A DNA stretch of 33,579 bases, from the NCBI RefSeq assembly GCF_001612685.1, contig NZ_BDAY01000110.1, positions 1 to 33,579 of the forward strand, read 5' to 3'. A program made the position numbers and the translations under genes. The DNA comes from Nocardia altamirensis NBRC 108246 (GTDB taxonomy: Bacteria; Actinomycetota; Actinomycetes; Mycobacteriales; Mycobacteriaceae). How positions within the stretch are numbered: the stretch's first letter is position 1; every line of letters starts with the position of its first letter. Of the stretch, positions 16,162 to 23,495 are shown piece after piece. The notes under the pieces were generated by a model that ran no database searches, had not been told where the DNA came from, and was given only the letters and a program-made list of their open reading frames with translations.

Positions 16162-17307
16162 ATGTCCGTGCTCACCAAGCCGGGGCTCCAGGAATTGCTC
16201 GCGGACCTGCGCGGCTACCTCGGCACCGAGCCGCCCGCGTTGAGCCTGCCGCCCGCCGCGTACACCGCGCCGGAACTGTGGGAGCTCGAGCGGGAGCGGA
16301 TCTTCAGCCGATCCTGGCTGCTGATCGCGCACGTCGATCAGCTCGCCGCGCCCGGTGACTACGTCGCCGTGCAGATCGCGGGCGAGTCCGTGGTCGTCGC
16401 CAGGGCGAATGACGGTGCGCTGCACGCGATGTCGCCGATCTGCCGGCATCGGCTGATGCCGCTCGTCGAACCGGGCGCCGGCCACACCGACGCCTTCACC
16501 TGCGGATACCACCTGTGGAAATACGGGCTCGACGGGCGGCTGCGCGGCGCGCCGTTCATGGGCGGGAACAAGGCGTTCACGCCGAAGGACTGCAGGCTGC
16601 CGCAATTCGCGGTGGCGGAGTGGAAGGGTTTCGTCTTCGTCAACTTCGACGCGGCCGCCGAACCCATCGGCGACCACCTCGAGCTGGCGGCGCCGCAGTT
16701 CGCCAACTTCCGGATCGAGGAGATGGTGCTCGTCGACTCGTGGTCGCTGGAGTGGCGCGCCAATTGGAAGGTGGTGATGGAGAACGCGCACGAGAACTAC
16801 CACGTGCTCGGGCTGCACCGGGAGACGCTGGAGCCGTTCATGCCCGGCGGCAGTGACATTCACGTCGAGCACTACTCGCCGTGGGTGCTGCACGCCAGAA
16901 TCCCGTTGGCCATGCCCGTGGATTCGGAGACGCTGGAGCTCAACGAGATTCAGCGCACCAACGGGATGGTTCTGCTGACCTTCCCGTCGAGCGCGTTCAT
17001 CGCGTTCGCCGACCAGGTGGTGTGGCTCAGCTTCCTGCCGACCGCCATCGATCGGGTGCAGGTGATCGGCGGTGTGTTCACGCTGCCCGCGTTGGCAGGC
17101 ACCTCCGAGGCTGTGGCGCAGACCCAGGCGGCGGTCACGGCGATGATCAACGAGGAAGACCAGCAGGGGCTGGAGGCGGTGCAGCGCGGCGTCTCCTCGC
17201 GGTTCGCCGAACGCGGTCACCTCAGCCCGAAGGAACAGCCGGGCGTGCTCGCCTTCTATCGGAACCTGGCACAGGCCTTGCTGGGCGACGAAACGGCAGG
17301 CCGTTAG
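16162..17307 (+). CDS. Rieske non-heme iron oxygenase, alpha subunit (carnitine/betaine-oxygenase-like)
   Basis: A 381-residue oxygenase component. The Rieske [2Fe-2S] ligands are C94, H96, C114 and H117 (CRH...CGYH). The catalytic iron site is in ANWKVVMENAHENYHVLGLH: H214 and H219, with D333 as the likely carboxylate ligand. The residue that usually bridges the two centres is Asp, but here it is E211. Glu at this place is known from carnitine monooxygenase CntA and related quaternary-amine oxygenases, so such a substrate is suggested. The start is ATG 16162 with gggagg 6 nt upstream. No reductase gene is present in the window, so electrons must come from elsewhere. The next gene, tetR-like, is 9 bp downstream. 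Confidence 0.92.
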   Translation: MSVLTKPGLQELLADLRGYLGTEPPALSLPPAAYTAPELWELERERIFSRSWLLIAHVDQLAAPGDYVAVQIAGESVVVARANDGALHAMSPICRHRLMPLVEPGAGHTDAFTCGYHLWKYGLDGRLRGAPFMGGNKAFTPKDCRLPQFAVAEWKGFVFVNFDAAAEPIGDHLELAAPQFANFRIEEMVLVDSWSLEWRANWKVVMENAHENYHVLGLHRETLEPFMPGGSDIHVEHYSPWVLHARIPLAMPVDSETLELNEIQRTNGMVLLTFPSSAFIAFADQVVWLSFLPTAIDRVQVIGGVFTLPALAGTSEAVAQTQAAVTAMINEEDQQGLEAVQRGVSSRFAERGHLSPKEQPGVLAFYRNLAQALLGDETAGR

Positions 17308-17316
17308 CCTTACCGC

Positions 17317-17949
17317 ATGTCCACGCACCTGACCCGATCGAGCCCGGCGGCCGAACGCATCCTGCGTACCGCCGCCGAGCTCATCGCCGTGCGCGGCTAT
17401 TCCGCCACCTCGACCCGCGATATCGCGGCCGCCGTCGGCGTGCGTCAGCCCGCCATCTACAAGCACTTCTCCTCGAAAGACGACATCCTCGCCGCCCTCG
17501 TCCGCCTCGGCCTGCAGCGCCCGCTTGCCCTGGCCGACGAGCTGGCGGTGCTGGCGGCCCCCGCCGTCGCCAAACTGCATCGCTGGCTGCGTGAATCGCT
17601 GAACCACCTGCACGATTCCCCGTACGTCCTGGTGTCCATCCTCAGCACCCCCGAACTCCAGCGGGAACGGTTCGCTGCCGAACTGGACCTCGTCGCGCAG
17701 TTCGATCGCGCGGTCATCGCGATGGTCGAGGCAGGACAAGAGGAAGGGGACATCCGCGGCATGAACCCGGTTTCCGGCGCCCGCCTCGTCCAAGCACTGT
17801 TCGACGCGCTCGCCCTCCCGGAAATAGCCGTCAGCCCCGCCGAGATCGTCGAATTCGCCATGACCGGGCTGCTCGCCGACCCGGCTCGACTACCCGAGAT
17901 CCACCTGGCCGCCGACGCCCTGGTGCTCACCCCGCCCGAACCGGCCTGA
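17317..17949 (+). CDS. TetR-family transcriptional regulator
   Basis: A 210-residue regulator. The N-terminal helix-turn-helix (about residues 12-58) reads AERILRTAAELIAVRGYSATSTRDIAAAVGV and then RQPAIYKHFSSKDDILAAL, a textbook TetR DNA-binding domain. The C-terminal ligand domain is variable and gives no hint of the ligand. ATG 17317 follows the Rieske stop by 9 bp. There is no clear ribosome site, but TAGCCT at 17305-17310 could serve as a -10 for an additional leaderless transcript. The two GGTTATC...GATAACC palindromes before the Rieske gene are its probable operators. Confidence 0.92.
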   Translation: MSTHLTRSSPAAERILRTAAELIAVRGYSATSTRDIAAAVGVRQPAIYKHFSSKDDILAALVRLGLQRPLALADELAVLAAPAVAKLHRWLRESLNHLHDSPYVLVSILSTPELQRERFAAELDLVAQFDRAVIAMVEAGQEEGDIRGMNPVSGARLVQALFDALALPEIAVSPAEIVEFAMTGLLADPARLPEIHLAADALVLTPPEPA

Positions 17950-17994
17950 CCGGCGTCGCGCGTGACGTCACATCGGTCGGCTATTGTCCATCGG

Positions 17995-18906
17995 GTGACG
18001 CGCGGGCTGCCCCGGTTCACTGCTAGGCGACCAGCCGCTGAAGCTGTCGCCCCGATCGAGCTGCCGCCACGCTACCCGGTAGTGCTCGCCGACGGCGCCA
18101 TCGTCGACGTTCGTTATGTTCGCGGCCCGAATCCGATTCTGCTGCTGCACGGTTGGGCGCTGACCGCCGACGTGAACTTTCTGCATCTGCTGAATCCCCT
18201 TGCGGAGACCAACGGTGTGGTCGCCATGGACATGCGCGGACACGGGCGCGGATTGCCGTTGGGCGCGGGGGAGCGGTTCGACATCGCGCAGTGCGCGGAC
18301 GACGCGGCCGCGGTGTTGAATGCGCTCGGCATCGCTCGAGTTGTGGTGTGCGGGTATTCGCTCGGCGGACCTGTCGGCTTGGAATTCGCACTGCGGCACC
18401 GAGATCGAGTGCGTGGGCTGGTATTCGAGGCGACCGCAATGGCATTCGACAGTGCCACCGACAAGATCGGTCGATGCTTCTTCCGGTGCCTGCGCCCGTT
18501 CGCGCACCGGAGCGGAGGCATCGGACGGTCGATACCGCTGCAGTACTTCCGCAAGACGCGTCGCAAGAACCCGCAGGTGGCGGCGATGTGGGCGTGGCTG
18601 AAAACAGAACTGCGCCGCTGCCACCCACGGGTGATCGTCGACGTGATCCTCGCCGAATACGCCCTCGACTTCCGCCCACACGCACCCGCTCTCACAGGTC
18701 TACCCGCCGCCGTCGTGGTCACCACGCGCGACGGCGCGGTCCCACCCCACGACCAGCGCACACTGGCGACGTTGTTGCACGCAACGGTGTTCGAGCTCGA
18801 CGCACCCCACGACGTCTTCCTCGCCGACCCGGCGAAATACCTTGCCGCAACACGCAATGCGATCGACCATGTCCTCGCCGAACCCGGCACACCGCACGCC
18901 GGGTGA
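17995..18906 (+). CDS. Alpha/beta-hydrolase-fold enzyme
   Basis: A 303-residue alpha/beta hydrolase. Visible are the oxyanion segment LLHGWAL, DMRGHGRG after strand 4, nucleophile elbow GYSLGG (S122), acid D246 in TTRDGAVPP and histidine H272 in APHDVF, so the triad is complete. The fold covers esterases, lipases and C-C hydrolases; the substrate is unknown. I prefer GTG 17995 as start because TATTGT (17982-17987) ends 7 nt before it, as in leaderless actinobacterial genes; the frame is open from a GTG at 17962. It follows the TetR gene on the same strand but probably has its own promoter. Confidence 0.88.
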   Translation: MTRGLPRFTARRPAAEAVAPIELPPRYPVVLADGAIVDVRYVRGPNPILLLHGWALTADVNFLHLLNPLAETNGVVAMDMRGHGRGLPLGAGERFDIAQCADDAAAVLNALGIARVVVCGYSLGGPVGLEFALRHRDRVRGLVFEATAMAFDSATDKIGRCFFRCLRPFAHRSGGIGRSIPLQYFRKTRRKNPQVAAMWAWLKTELRRCHPRVIVDVILAEYALDFRPHAPALTGLPAAVVVTTRDGAVPPHDQRTLATLLHATVFELDAPHDVFLADPAKYLAATRNAIDHVLAEPGTPHAG

Positions 18907-18947
18907 TTTGTCTTCCAGTCATTCAGATTCACCCTGCGTCACAGCGT

Positions 18948-19283
18948 ATGGACTGGACACCCGCGACCGCGAACAAGCACTGCGGCTACACCGTGAACTG
19001 GCCTACCACCCGAGCCTTGGAAACCGCAGGCCTGCGCGACTCCTATCGGGTGATCAACCCCAACCCCGCCACCAGCCCGGGTGACACCTGGTCACCGGTC
19101 TACCCCAAACACGACGGGTCCACCGGTGCAGACGAACCCCAAGACCGCATCGACTTCCTCACGTACCTCGGACCCGCCACCCCCACCAGCTCCCGCACCG
19201 AAGTCCGCGGCACACCCCAACCCGTCCCCAACCAGTGGCCCACAGACCACCGCGCGGTGGTCACCGTATTCAACCTCAACTGA
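18948..19283 (+). pseudogene. 3' remnant of an endonuclease/exonuclease/phosphatase-family gene
   Basis: Only the C-terminal part of an EEP-superfamily protein is present (about 111 residues from MDWTPATANKHCGYTVNWP). Recognisable family features are DWTPAT, AGLRDSYR, TWSPVYP, QDRIDFL and the final DHRAVV with the conserved Asp-His. The N-terminal half, including the metal-binding segments and the usual GDFN motif just before DWT, is missing. The upstream sequence LPVIQIHPASQR may be a decayed version of that strand. No signal peptide or good ribosome site precedes it. I therefore read it as a truncated, inactive gene left between the hydrolase and the convergent gene at 19351. Confidence 0.7.
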
Positions 19284-19350
19284 AACCAGCGGATCCCAGC
19301 TCGCCAGCCATGCGGCAACACCACGCATCTGGCCGACGCTGGGAATCTGG

Positions 19351-20115
19351 TCACCGAGCCGATGGTGCGTCGCCATCGTCGTCAGGTCGGTGGAATTCGG
19401 CTGTGACTGTGTTGCCTTCGTAGAGCTCACCGCCGGAGTTCCAGCCCGGTTGTGTCATCAGGTCGACGAGAACGGTCCACCGTTCGGGATCGATCTTTCC
19501 GGCGAGGCGGATGTGTCCGTAGCTGGACAGCGTTTCGAGGGTTCCCCATTCGATGCTGAGGTCGAGTTCGCCGAGCCGGCCACGACGGACTTCCCAACCG
19601 GCCTGGCGAAACGCGGCGGCGACCTCGCCCAGATGCGGGCCGATCTCGTCCTCGTACTGGTCGCCTGGTTCGGCGCGGATTGCCAGGTAGACGTTGGGAA
19701 CCCGCTCGAGGACCGCACTCAGCCAGTCGGGAGTATGCGCAGCGTCACGGGGAAACCATTCCATCTCCCTGGCGTAGTGCTCCGGTATCGCCCCCAATGA
19801 AGGCTGTTCGTCGTAGTCGAAATCAGCACGGAATGAACCGCTTTCGTCGACCTCGCATCGTACGGTGAACCACGTCCCGATCTCGGGCCGGTTCATGCCT
19901 TTCTTCAACTGCCAGCACAGGTCGGCCAGCCCCTCGGGATGACGATGCGCTATGGGTTTTCCTTCGCCATCGACGACCGCGTAGCCGGCCTGAGAGCCTC
20001 CGTCGCCCACCGAAGACCAGGTGAAGACCCCGCGCGCGCCCTCGGGTAATCCACCGCGCAACACCCGCTCGATCTCGTCGAGTAGTTCTTCCTGTTGCTG
20101 GCTGCTGAGAGTCAC
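19351..20115 (-). CDS. Hypothetical protein resembling YezG/DUF600-type immunity proteins
   Basis: A 254-residue soluble, acidic protein with no signal peptide or membrane segment. The central part (GTWFTVRCEVDESGSFRADFDYDEQPSL, then EWFPRD and PDWL) resembles the YezG-like family, whose members are often immunity proteins beside polymorphic toxins. The second half (LGELDLSIEWGTLETLS, then PERWTVLVDLM) is less familiar. The start is GTG 20115 with gggg upstream. No toxin gene is adjacent. It shares strand with the DUF6461-like gene upstream (76-bp gap), so the two may be co-expressed. The family assignment is from memory of motifs and moderately uncertain. Confidence 0.7.
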   Translation of the reverse strand: MTLSSQQQEELLDEIERVLRGGLPEGARGVFTWSSVGDGGSQAGYAVVDGEGKPIAHRHPEGLADLCWQLKKGMNRPEIGTWFTVRCEVDESGSFRADFDYDEQPSLGAIPEHYAREMEWFPRDAAHTPDWLSAVLERVPNVYLAIRAEPGDQYEDEIGPHLGEVAAAFRQAGWEVRRGRLGELDLSIEWGTLETLSSYGHIRLAGKIDPERWTVLVDLMTQPGWNSGGELYEGNTVTAEFHRPDDDGDAPSAR

Positions 20116-20191
20116 CGCATCCCCGAATCCGACGTAAGCCTCTGTGAACGACAGACTCTAGCGTGGCAATGAAACGGGGTGCGACATCACC

Positions 20192-20809
20192 TCAGATGGC
20201 TTGCGGCATCAACGGTCCGGGCAGGAGCCGGCCGCTGAGGACGGGACGGTTGGTGAGGTCATCCTCAGGGATGCCGACGCCGAGATTCTCTGCAAGCCTG
20301 TAGAACATTCCGAGGGACCCCCAGGGGCCGTATTCGTATTCTTCGGGCCGGGCGCCGAGTGCCTGGATCTCGGTGTCGAAGCGGCGCGGGTCGCTGCCTG
20401 TCCGTGCGAGGCTGCTGTCCGTGGTGTCGAGTCCGGTGATGAGGCGGCCGTTCTCGGCGTATCGGAACACTGCTCCCGGTTTCATAGTGGCGTGCAGCTC
20501 CAGTGCCGCTGTTCCGATCGAGGCGCGCAACACCAGTCCTCGGTCATAGATGGATTTCCAACTGCCGTGCTCCCACGCCCAGGCCCAGCTTCGGTAATGC
20601 CCTGCGCTGACCACATATCCGTCGGATGTGTAGAGATGGCTGCCCAGCTCGTAGTGGAAGTCATTCGGCTCGCGCACTGCCACGGTGTTTTGGTCGACGC
20701 CCATCCGCTCCAATAGCTCCCGGGCATTGATCTGACGCGCGAAGGTGAGGCCGACCACCGGCAGATCCGTGTCGTACATCCACCCAAGGCCACCGGTCGT
20801 GGTGCTCAC
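20192..20809 (-). CDS. DUF6461-like hypothetical protein
   Basis: A soluble protein of about 205 residues. The pattern LTFARQINARELLERMGVD followed by HYRSWAWAWEHGSWKSIYDRG and the late PVLSGRLLPG matches what I recall of the actinobacterial DUF6461 family, which has no known function and often lies in variable regions. The start is uncertain: GTG 20809 (MSTTTGG) has gggggc just upstream and is preferred; the frame is open to a GTG at 20851. No membrane or secretion signal is visible. It lies directly upstream of the YezG-like gene on the same strand and may form a small unit with it. Confidence 0.7.
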   Translation of the reverse strand: MSTTTGGLGWMYDTDLPVVGLTFARQINARELLERMGVDQNTVAVREPNDFHYELGSHLYTSDGYVVSAGHYRSWAWAWEHGSWKSIYDRGLVLRASIGTAALELHATMKPGAVFRYAENGRLITGLDTTDSSLARTGSDPRRFDTEIQALGARPEEYEYGPWGSLGMFYRLAENLGVGIPEDDLTNRPVLSGRLLPGPLMPQAI

Positions 20810-20851
20810 GCTGCCCCCGGTTCGTTGATCGCGATCAAGGTCGGGAAACAC

Positions 20852-21182
20852 AGTCCACGATCATGAAACCAGGCGTCGTCATCAGCTGAAGCAGTCACGC
20901 CGGCTGACATTGCCATGAGCCACCGACATCCATGGCCGGGCCCGCTCGGGACCGTCGTCTAGAAGCGACGGCCACTCCGGCGGACAACGGCCGAGAACGG
21001 CACCAGGAGAACGGGGTTCAGTTCCTGAGTGAGTTCGGGCTGCCGAGAAGCGCGCACCCATGGCGGGTACGCGCTTCTGCCGACAAACCTCCACATGATT
21101 CGCTATCAGCTCATACCGCTGTCGCTCTCCCATCCGGGGAGGGGATCGAACGCTGCATTGCGGTCTTGTCGCCGAATCGGCC
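20852..21182. other. Gene-free stretch downstream of the helicase gene
   Basis: About 330 bp between the helicase stop and the DUF6461-like gene. The open frame crossing it on the minus strand is a shadow of the repetitive helicase tail and has no gene-like start. Its one clear structure is the long hairpin listed at 21046-21078. Confidence 0.5.
21046..21078 (-). terminator. Long hairpin, probable terminator of the helicase gene
   Basis: agaagcgcg (21046-21054) pairs with cgcgcttct (21070-21078), and the inner accc/gggt pair adds four more base pairs after one c-a mismatch, leaving an atggc loop. The stem has 13 pairs. No T-tract follows, which is common in high-GC actinobacteria. It lies 105 bp past the helicase stop. 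Confidence 0.55.
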
Positions 21183-22583
21183 CTATGCCGCCGCTCGGCG
21201 CGCGGAGCGAGTGCGCGGCTTGGCGCGCGACTGCCCTTGCGCCACACCGCCGTTGCGACGGCCGCCGCCTTGGCGCGGTCCGCCACTGCTCCGGTGTGGT
21301 CCGCCACTGTTTTGGCGCGGTCCGCCGCTGCCTTGGCGCGGTCCGCCACTGCTGCGGCGGTCGTCTTCACGTGCTGCCCGCTCACTGTATGAGGGGGCGA
21401 CGAATGGGGCAATCGTGCCGACGAGCTCGGCTACCGCGGGCGAATTGGCGGTGACTCGTTGCGGGGTGACAGTGATCTTGGCCTTGCGCATGAGGTCGGC
21501 CAGGTCACGTCGTTCGCCGGGCAGCACCAGGGTGATCACGTCACCTGAGTTGCCTGCCCGTGCGGTACGGCCCGAACGGTGCAGGTACGCCTTGTGTTCG
21601 GCGGGCGGATCCACGTGTACGACCAGCTCGACATCGTCGACGTGCACGCCGCGTGCGGCCACATCGGTCGCCACCAGCACCCGGGCGTCACCGGCGGCGA
21701 AGATCGCGAGGTTGCGGTCGCGGGCGCCTTGCGAGAGGTTGCCGTGCAGGTCGACAGCCGGAATTCCGGCGAGCGTCAGCTGCTTGGCGAGTTTGCGAGC
21801 CTGATGTTTGGTGCGCATGAACAGGATTCGCCGACCGGAGCCCGAAGCAAGCCGGTGTATGACCTCGCGCTTGGCTTCGACGCTCGCGGTTTCGAAAACG
21901 TGATGGGTCATGGCGGCGACCGGGGAGTTCGCCTCATCGACGGAATGCAGCTTGGCATCCGGCAAGAAGCGGCTGACCAGCTTGTTGACGCCATTGTCCA
22001 GGGTGGCCGAGAACAGCAGGCGCTGACCATCATTCGGGGTGGCCGCGAGAATACGGGTCACGCCGGGCAGGAAGCCGAGGTCGGCCATGTGGTCGGCCTC
22101 GTCGATAACGGTGACCTCGACGGCATCCAGCGAGATCAGGCGCTGGTTCATCAGATCCTCGAGCCGGCCGGGGCAGGCGACGACAATGTCGACGCCGGCG
22201 CGCAGCGCGCGGACCTGCCGGTTCTGCGGGACGCCACCGAAAATCGTGGTGACGGTCATCCGATAGGCCGCGGCGAGGGGTTCCAGCGCGGCCGCGATCT
22301 GGGTGGCCAGTTCCCGAGTCGGCGCCAGTACGAGGCCGGTGGGGCGGCTGGGTGCGCGTCTACCGGCGAGGCCGCCGCCGAGACGGTTGACCATCGGAAT
22401 GGCGAACGCGAGCGTCTTGCCGCTGCCGGTTCGGCCGCGGCCGAGTACGTCGCGTCCGGCCAGCGAATCGGGCAGGGTATCGGTCTGGATCGGAAAAGGT
22501 TCGGTGATTCCGGCGCGTTTCAGCGCCTTCACCAGGGGTGCGCTCACGCCGAGCGCGGCAAAAGAGATGTCAGCAGAAGTCAT
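21183..22583 (-). CDS. DEAD-box RNA helicase (RhlE/DeaD-like)
   Basis: A 466-residue ATP-dependent RNA helicase. Motifs are the Q-motif (FPIQTDTLP, about 30-38), motif I GRGRTGSGKT with K56, Ia PTREL (88-92), motif II DEAD (161-164), motif III SAT (192-194), then DVAARGVHVDDV and HRSGRTARAG (motifs V and VI). The tail beyond about residue 390 is basic, low-complexity and contains four 7-residue units of the SGGPRQ type, likely an RNA-binding extension. Such helicases help ribosome assembly and RNA turnover, often under cold stress. ATG 22583 has no good ribosome site; a long leader with hairpins precedes it. Confidence 0.94.
   Translation of the reverse strand: MTSADISFAALGVSAPLVKALKRAGITEPFPIQTDTLPDSLAGRDVLGRGRTGSGKTLAFAIPMVNRLGGGLAGRRAPSRPTGLVLAPTRELATQIAAALEPLAAAYRMTVTTIFGGVPQNRQVRALRAGVDIVVACPGRLEDLMNQRLISLDAVEVTVIDEADHMADLGFLPGVTRILAATPNDGQRLLFSATLDNGVNKLVSRFLPDAKLHSVDEANSPVAAMTHHVFETASVEAKREVIHRLASGSGRRILFMRTKHQARKLAKQLTLAGIPAVDLHGNLSQGARDRNLAIFAAGDARVLVATDVAARGVHVDDVELVVHVDPPAEHKAYLHRSGRTARAGNSGDVITLVLPGERRDLADLMRKAKITVTPQRVTANSPAVAELVGTIAPFVAPSYSERAAREDDRRSSGGPRQGSGGPRQNSGGPHRSSGGPRQGGGRRNGGVAQGQSRAKPRTRSARRAAA
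21288..21371 (-). repeat. 21-bp tandem repeats coding the helicase tail
   Basis: About four in-frame copies of a 21-bp unit encode SGGPRQG, SGGPRQN, SGGPHRS and SGGPRQG. The unit length is a multiple of three, so copy-number change would lengthen or shorten the tail without a frameshift. Confidence 0.8.
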
Positions 22584-22800
22584 AGGTATTGCGGTGCCTT
22601 TCGGGCATCAGGTGGTGCCCGAGCCGTCTGCGGACCTGCGGGTCCGCGCCGGGGGCACGAATGGCGAGATTGCCGATGGGCAAAATCGATCGCCGTAAGA
22701 AGAGCGGATGCGGCAAGCGCTGGTTGCGAAGCGAATGCGATCTACGACGCTTGGCGTGACTTGTCACGCACATGATCAACAATAGCCTGTCGTGAGCGGT
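22584..22800 (-). promoter_or_regulatory. Long structured leader of the helicase gene
   Basis: About 215 bp upstream of the helicase start hold three inverted repeats: cgggca/tgcccg (22602-22607 and 22616-22621), gcggacc/ggtccgc with a 4-nt loop (22630-22647), and gcgtgac/gtcacgc with a 2-nt centre (22754-22769). DEAD-box helicase mRNAs often have long leaders that control translation at low temperature; a similar role is inferred. A short open frame crosses the leader and overlaps the helicase start, but its coding status is unclear. Confidence 0.45.
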
Positions 22801-22864
22801 TCATAGTCATCGGGTGAGGTTTCTCGCTTCTCGCCAGGCCGACCGCCGGGCTCATTTCCCGTGG

Positions 22865-23458
22865 TCACTTCCCGTCGAGCCAGGAGCGGCCCGCTTCGAG
22901 GATGGTGCGTTCCCTGTCGCTGAAGCGAGTCGGGTATGTGCCGGTCACCGGGACTCCGCTGCGTTCGAGCAGGTACGCCAGTGCCGCGTATTCGCGAGGG
23001 TGGCGACGGCGAAGGGCCTCGGCGTCGATGTGTTCGGCGCCGTCGACGCCGTAGGGGTAGGTGAATCCGCCGAGGTCGTAGACGGAGTCGCGATGCGCGA
23101 TGCGCCAGACGCCGTCGTCACGGCGCACGCGATCGAGGAAGCGGTTGTGGATCGTTGCGCCGAGACCGGAGTCGAGGTGGTCGGCGAGCAGGATCGCGTT
23201 GGTCTCGACGAACGCGCGATCGCCCGCGAATTCGATGGCAGGGGAGCCGATGAAGTGCTTGTTGCGTAACGGGCCGCCGCTGAGGCGACGGGAGCCGTCG
23301 ATGAAGTCGCTGGCGCTGCCGGAGAACCACAGGATCGTCAGTGTCGCGTCCTCGTGGAACAGCCGGGCCAGTTCCGCCCACTGTTGCCGGTCGCGATGGA
23401 TCCAGCCTGACATCAGCTCGCCGATCGCCAGACGGTCGGCGATTCGATCATCGGCCAT
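22865..23458 (-). CDS. SnoaL-like (NTF2-fold) protein
   Basis: A 197-residue protein of the SnoaL/NTF2-like fold, a small cone-shaped domain used by polyketide cyclases, dehydratases, isomerases and hydroxylating-enzyme accessory subunits. Family features are DRLAIGELMSGWIHRDRQQWAELARLFHEDATL at the N-terminus and the late strands THNRFLDRV-like (TIHNRFLDRVRRDDGVWRI). The start is ATG 23458 with a strong aaggagg ribosome site; the open frame extends upstream but without support. It follows the MFS exporter gene by 37 bp on the same strand, so it is probably the second gene of that operon. The substrate is unknown. Confidence 0.87.
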   Translation of the reverse strand: MADDRIADRLAIGELMSGWIHRDRQQWAELARLFHEDATLTILWFSGSASDFIDGSRRLSGGPLRNKHFIGSPAIEFAGDRAFVETNAILLADHLDSGLGATIHNRFLDRVRRDDGVWRIAHRDSVYDLGGFTYPYGVDGAEHIDAEALRRRHPREYAALAYLLERSGVPVTGTYPTRFSDRERTILEAGRSWLDGK

Positions 23459-23495
23459 GTCCGAAACCTCCTTGTTCGCATCGAGTTCTGGTTCG

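Noticed and set aside
16117..17793. Long open frame on the minus strand opposite the Rieske and TetR genes
   Set aside because: Antisense shadow of high-GC coding sequence; the plus-strand proteins have complete conserved motifs.
20882..21412. Minus-strand frame with alanine/lysine-rich repeats
   Set aside because: Shadow of the helicase tail repeats in another frame.
22570..22782. 70-codon leader frame before the helicase gene as a real peptide
   Set aside because: No ribosome site and an arginine/histidine-rich sequence with no conserved pattern I know; mentioned only as a possible leader element.
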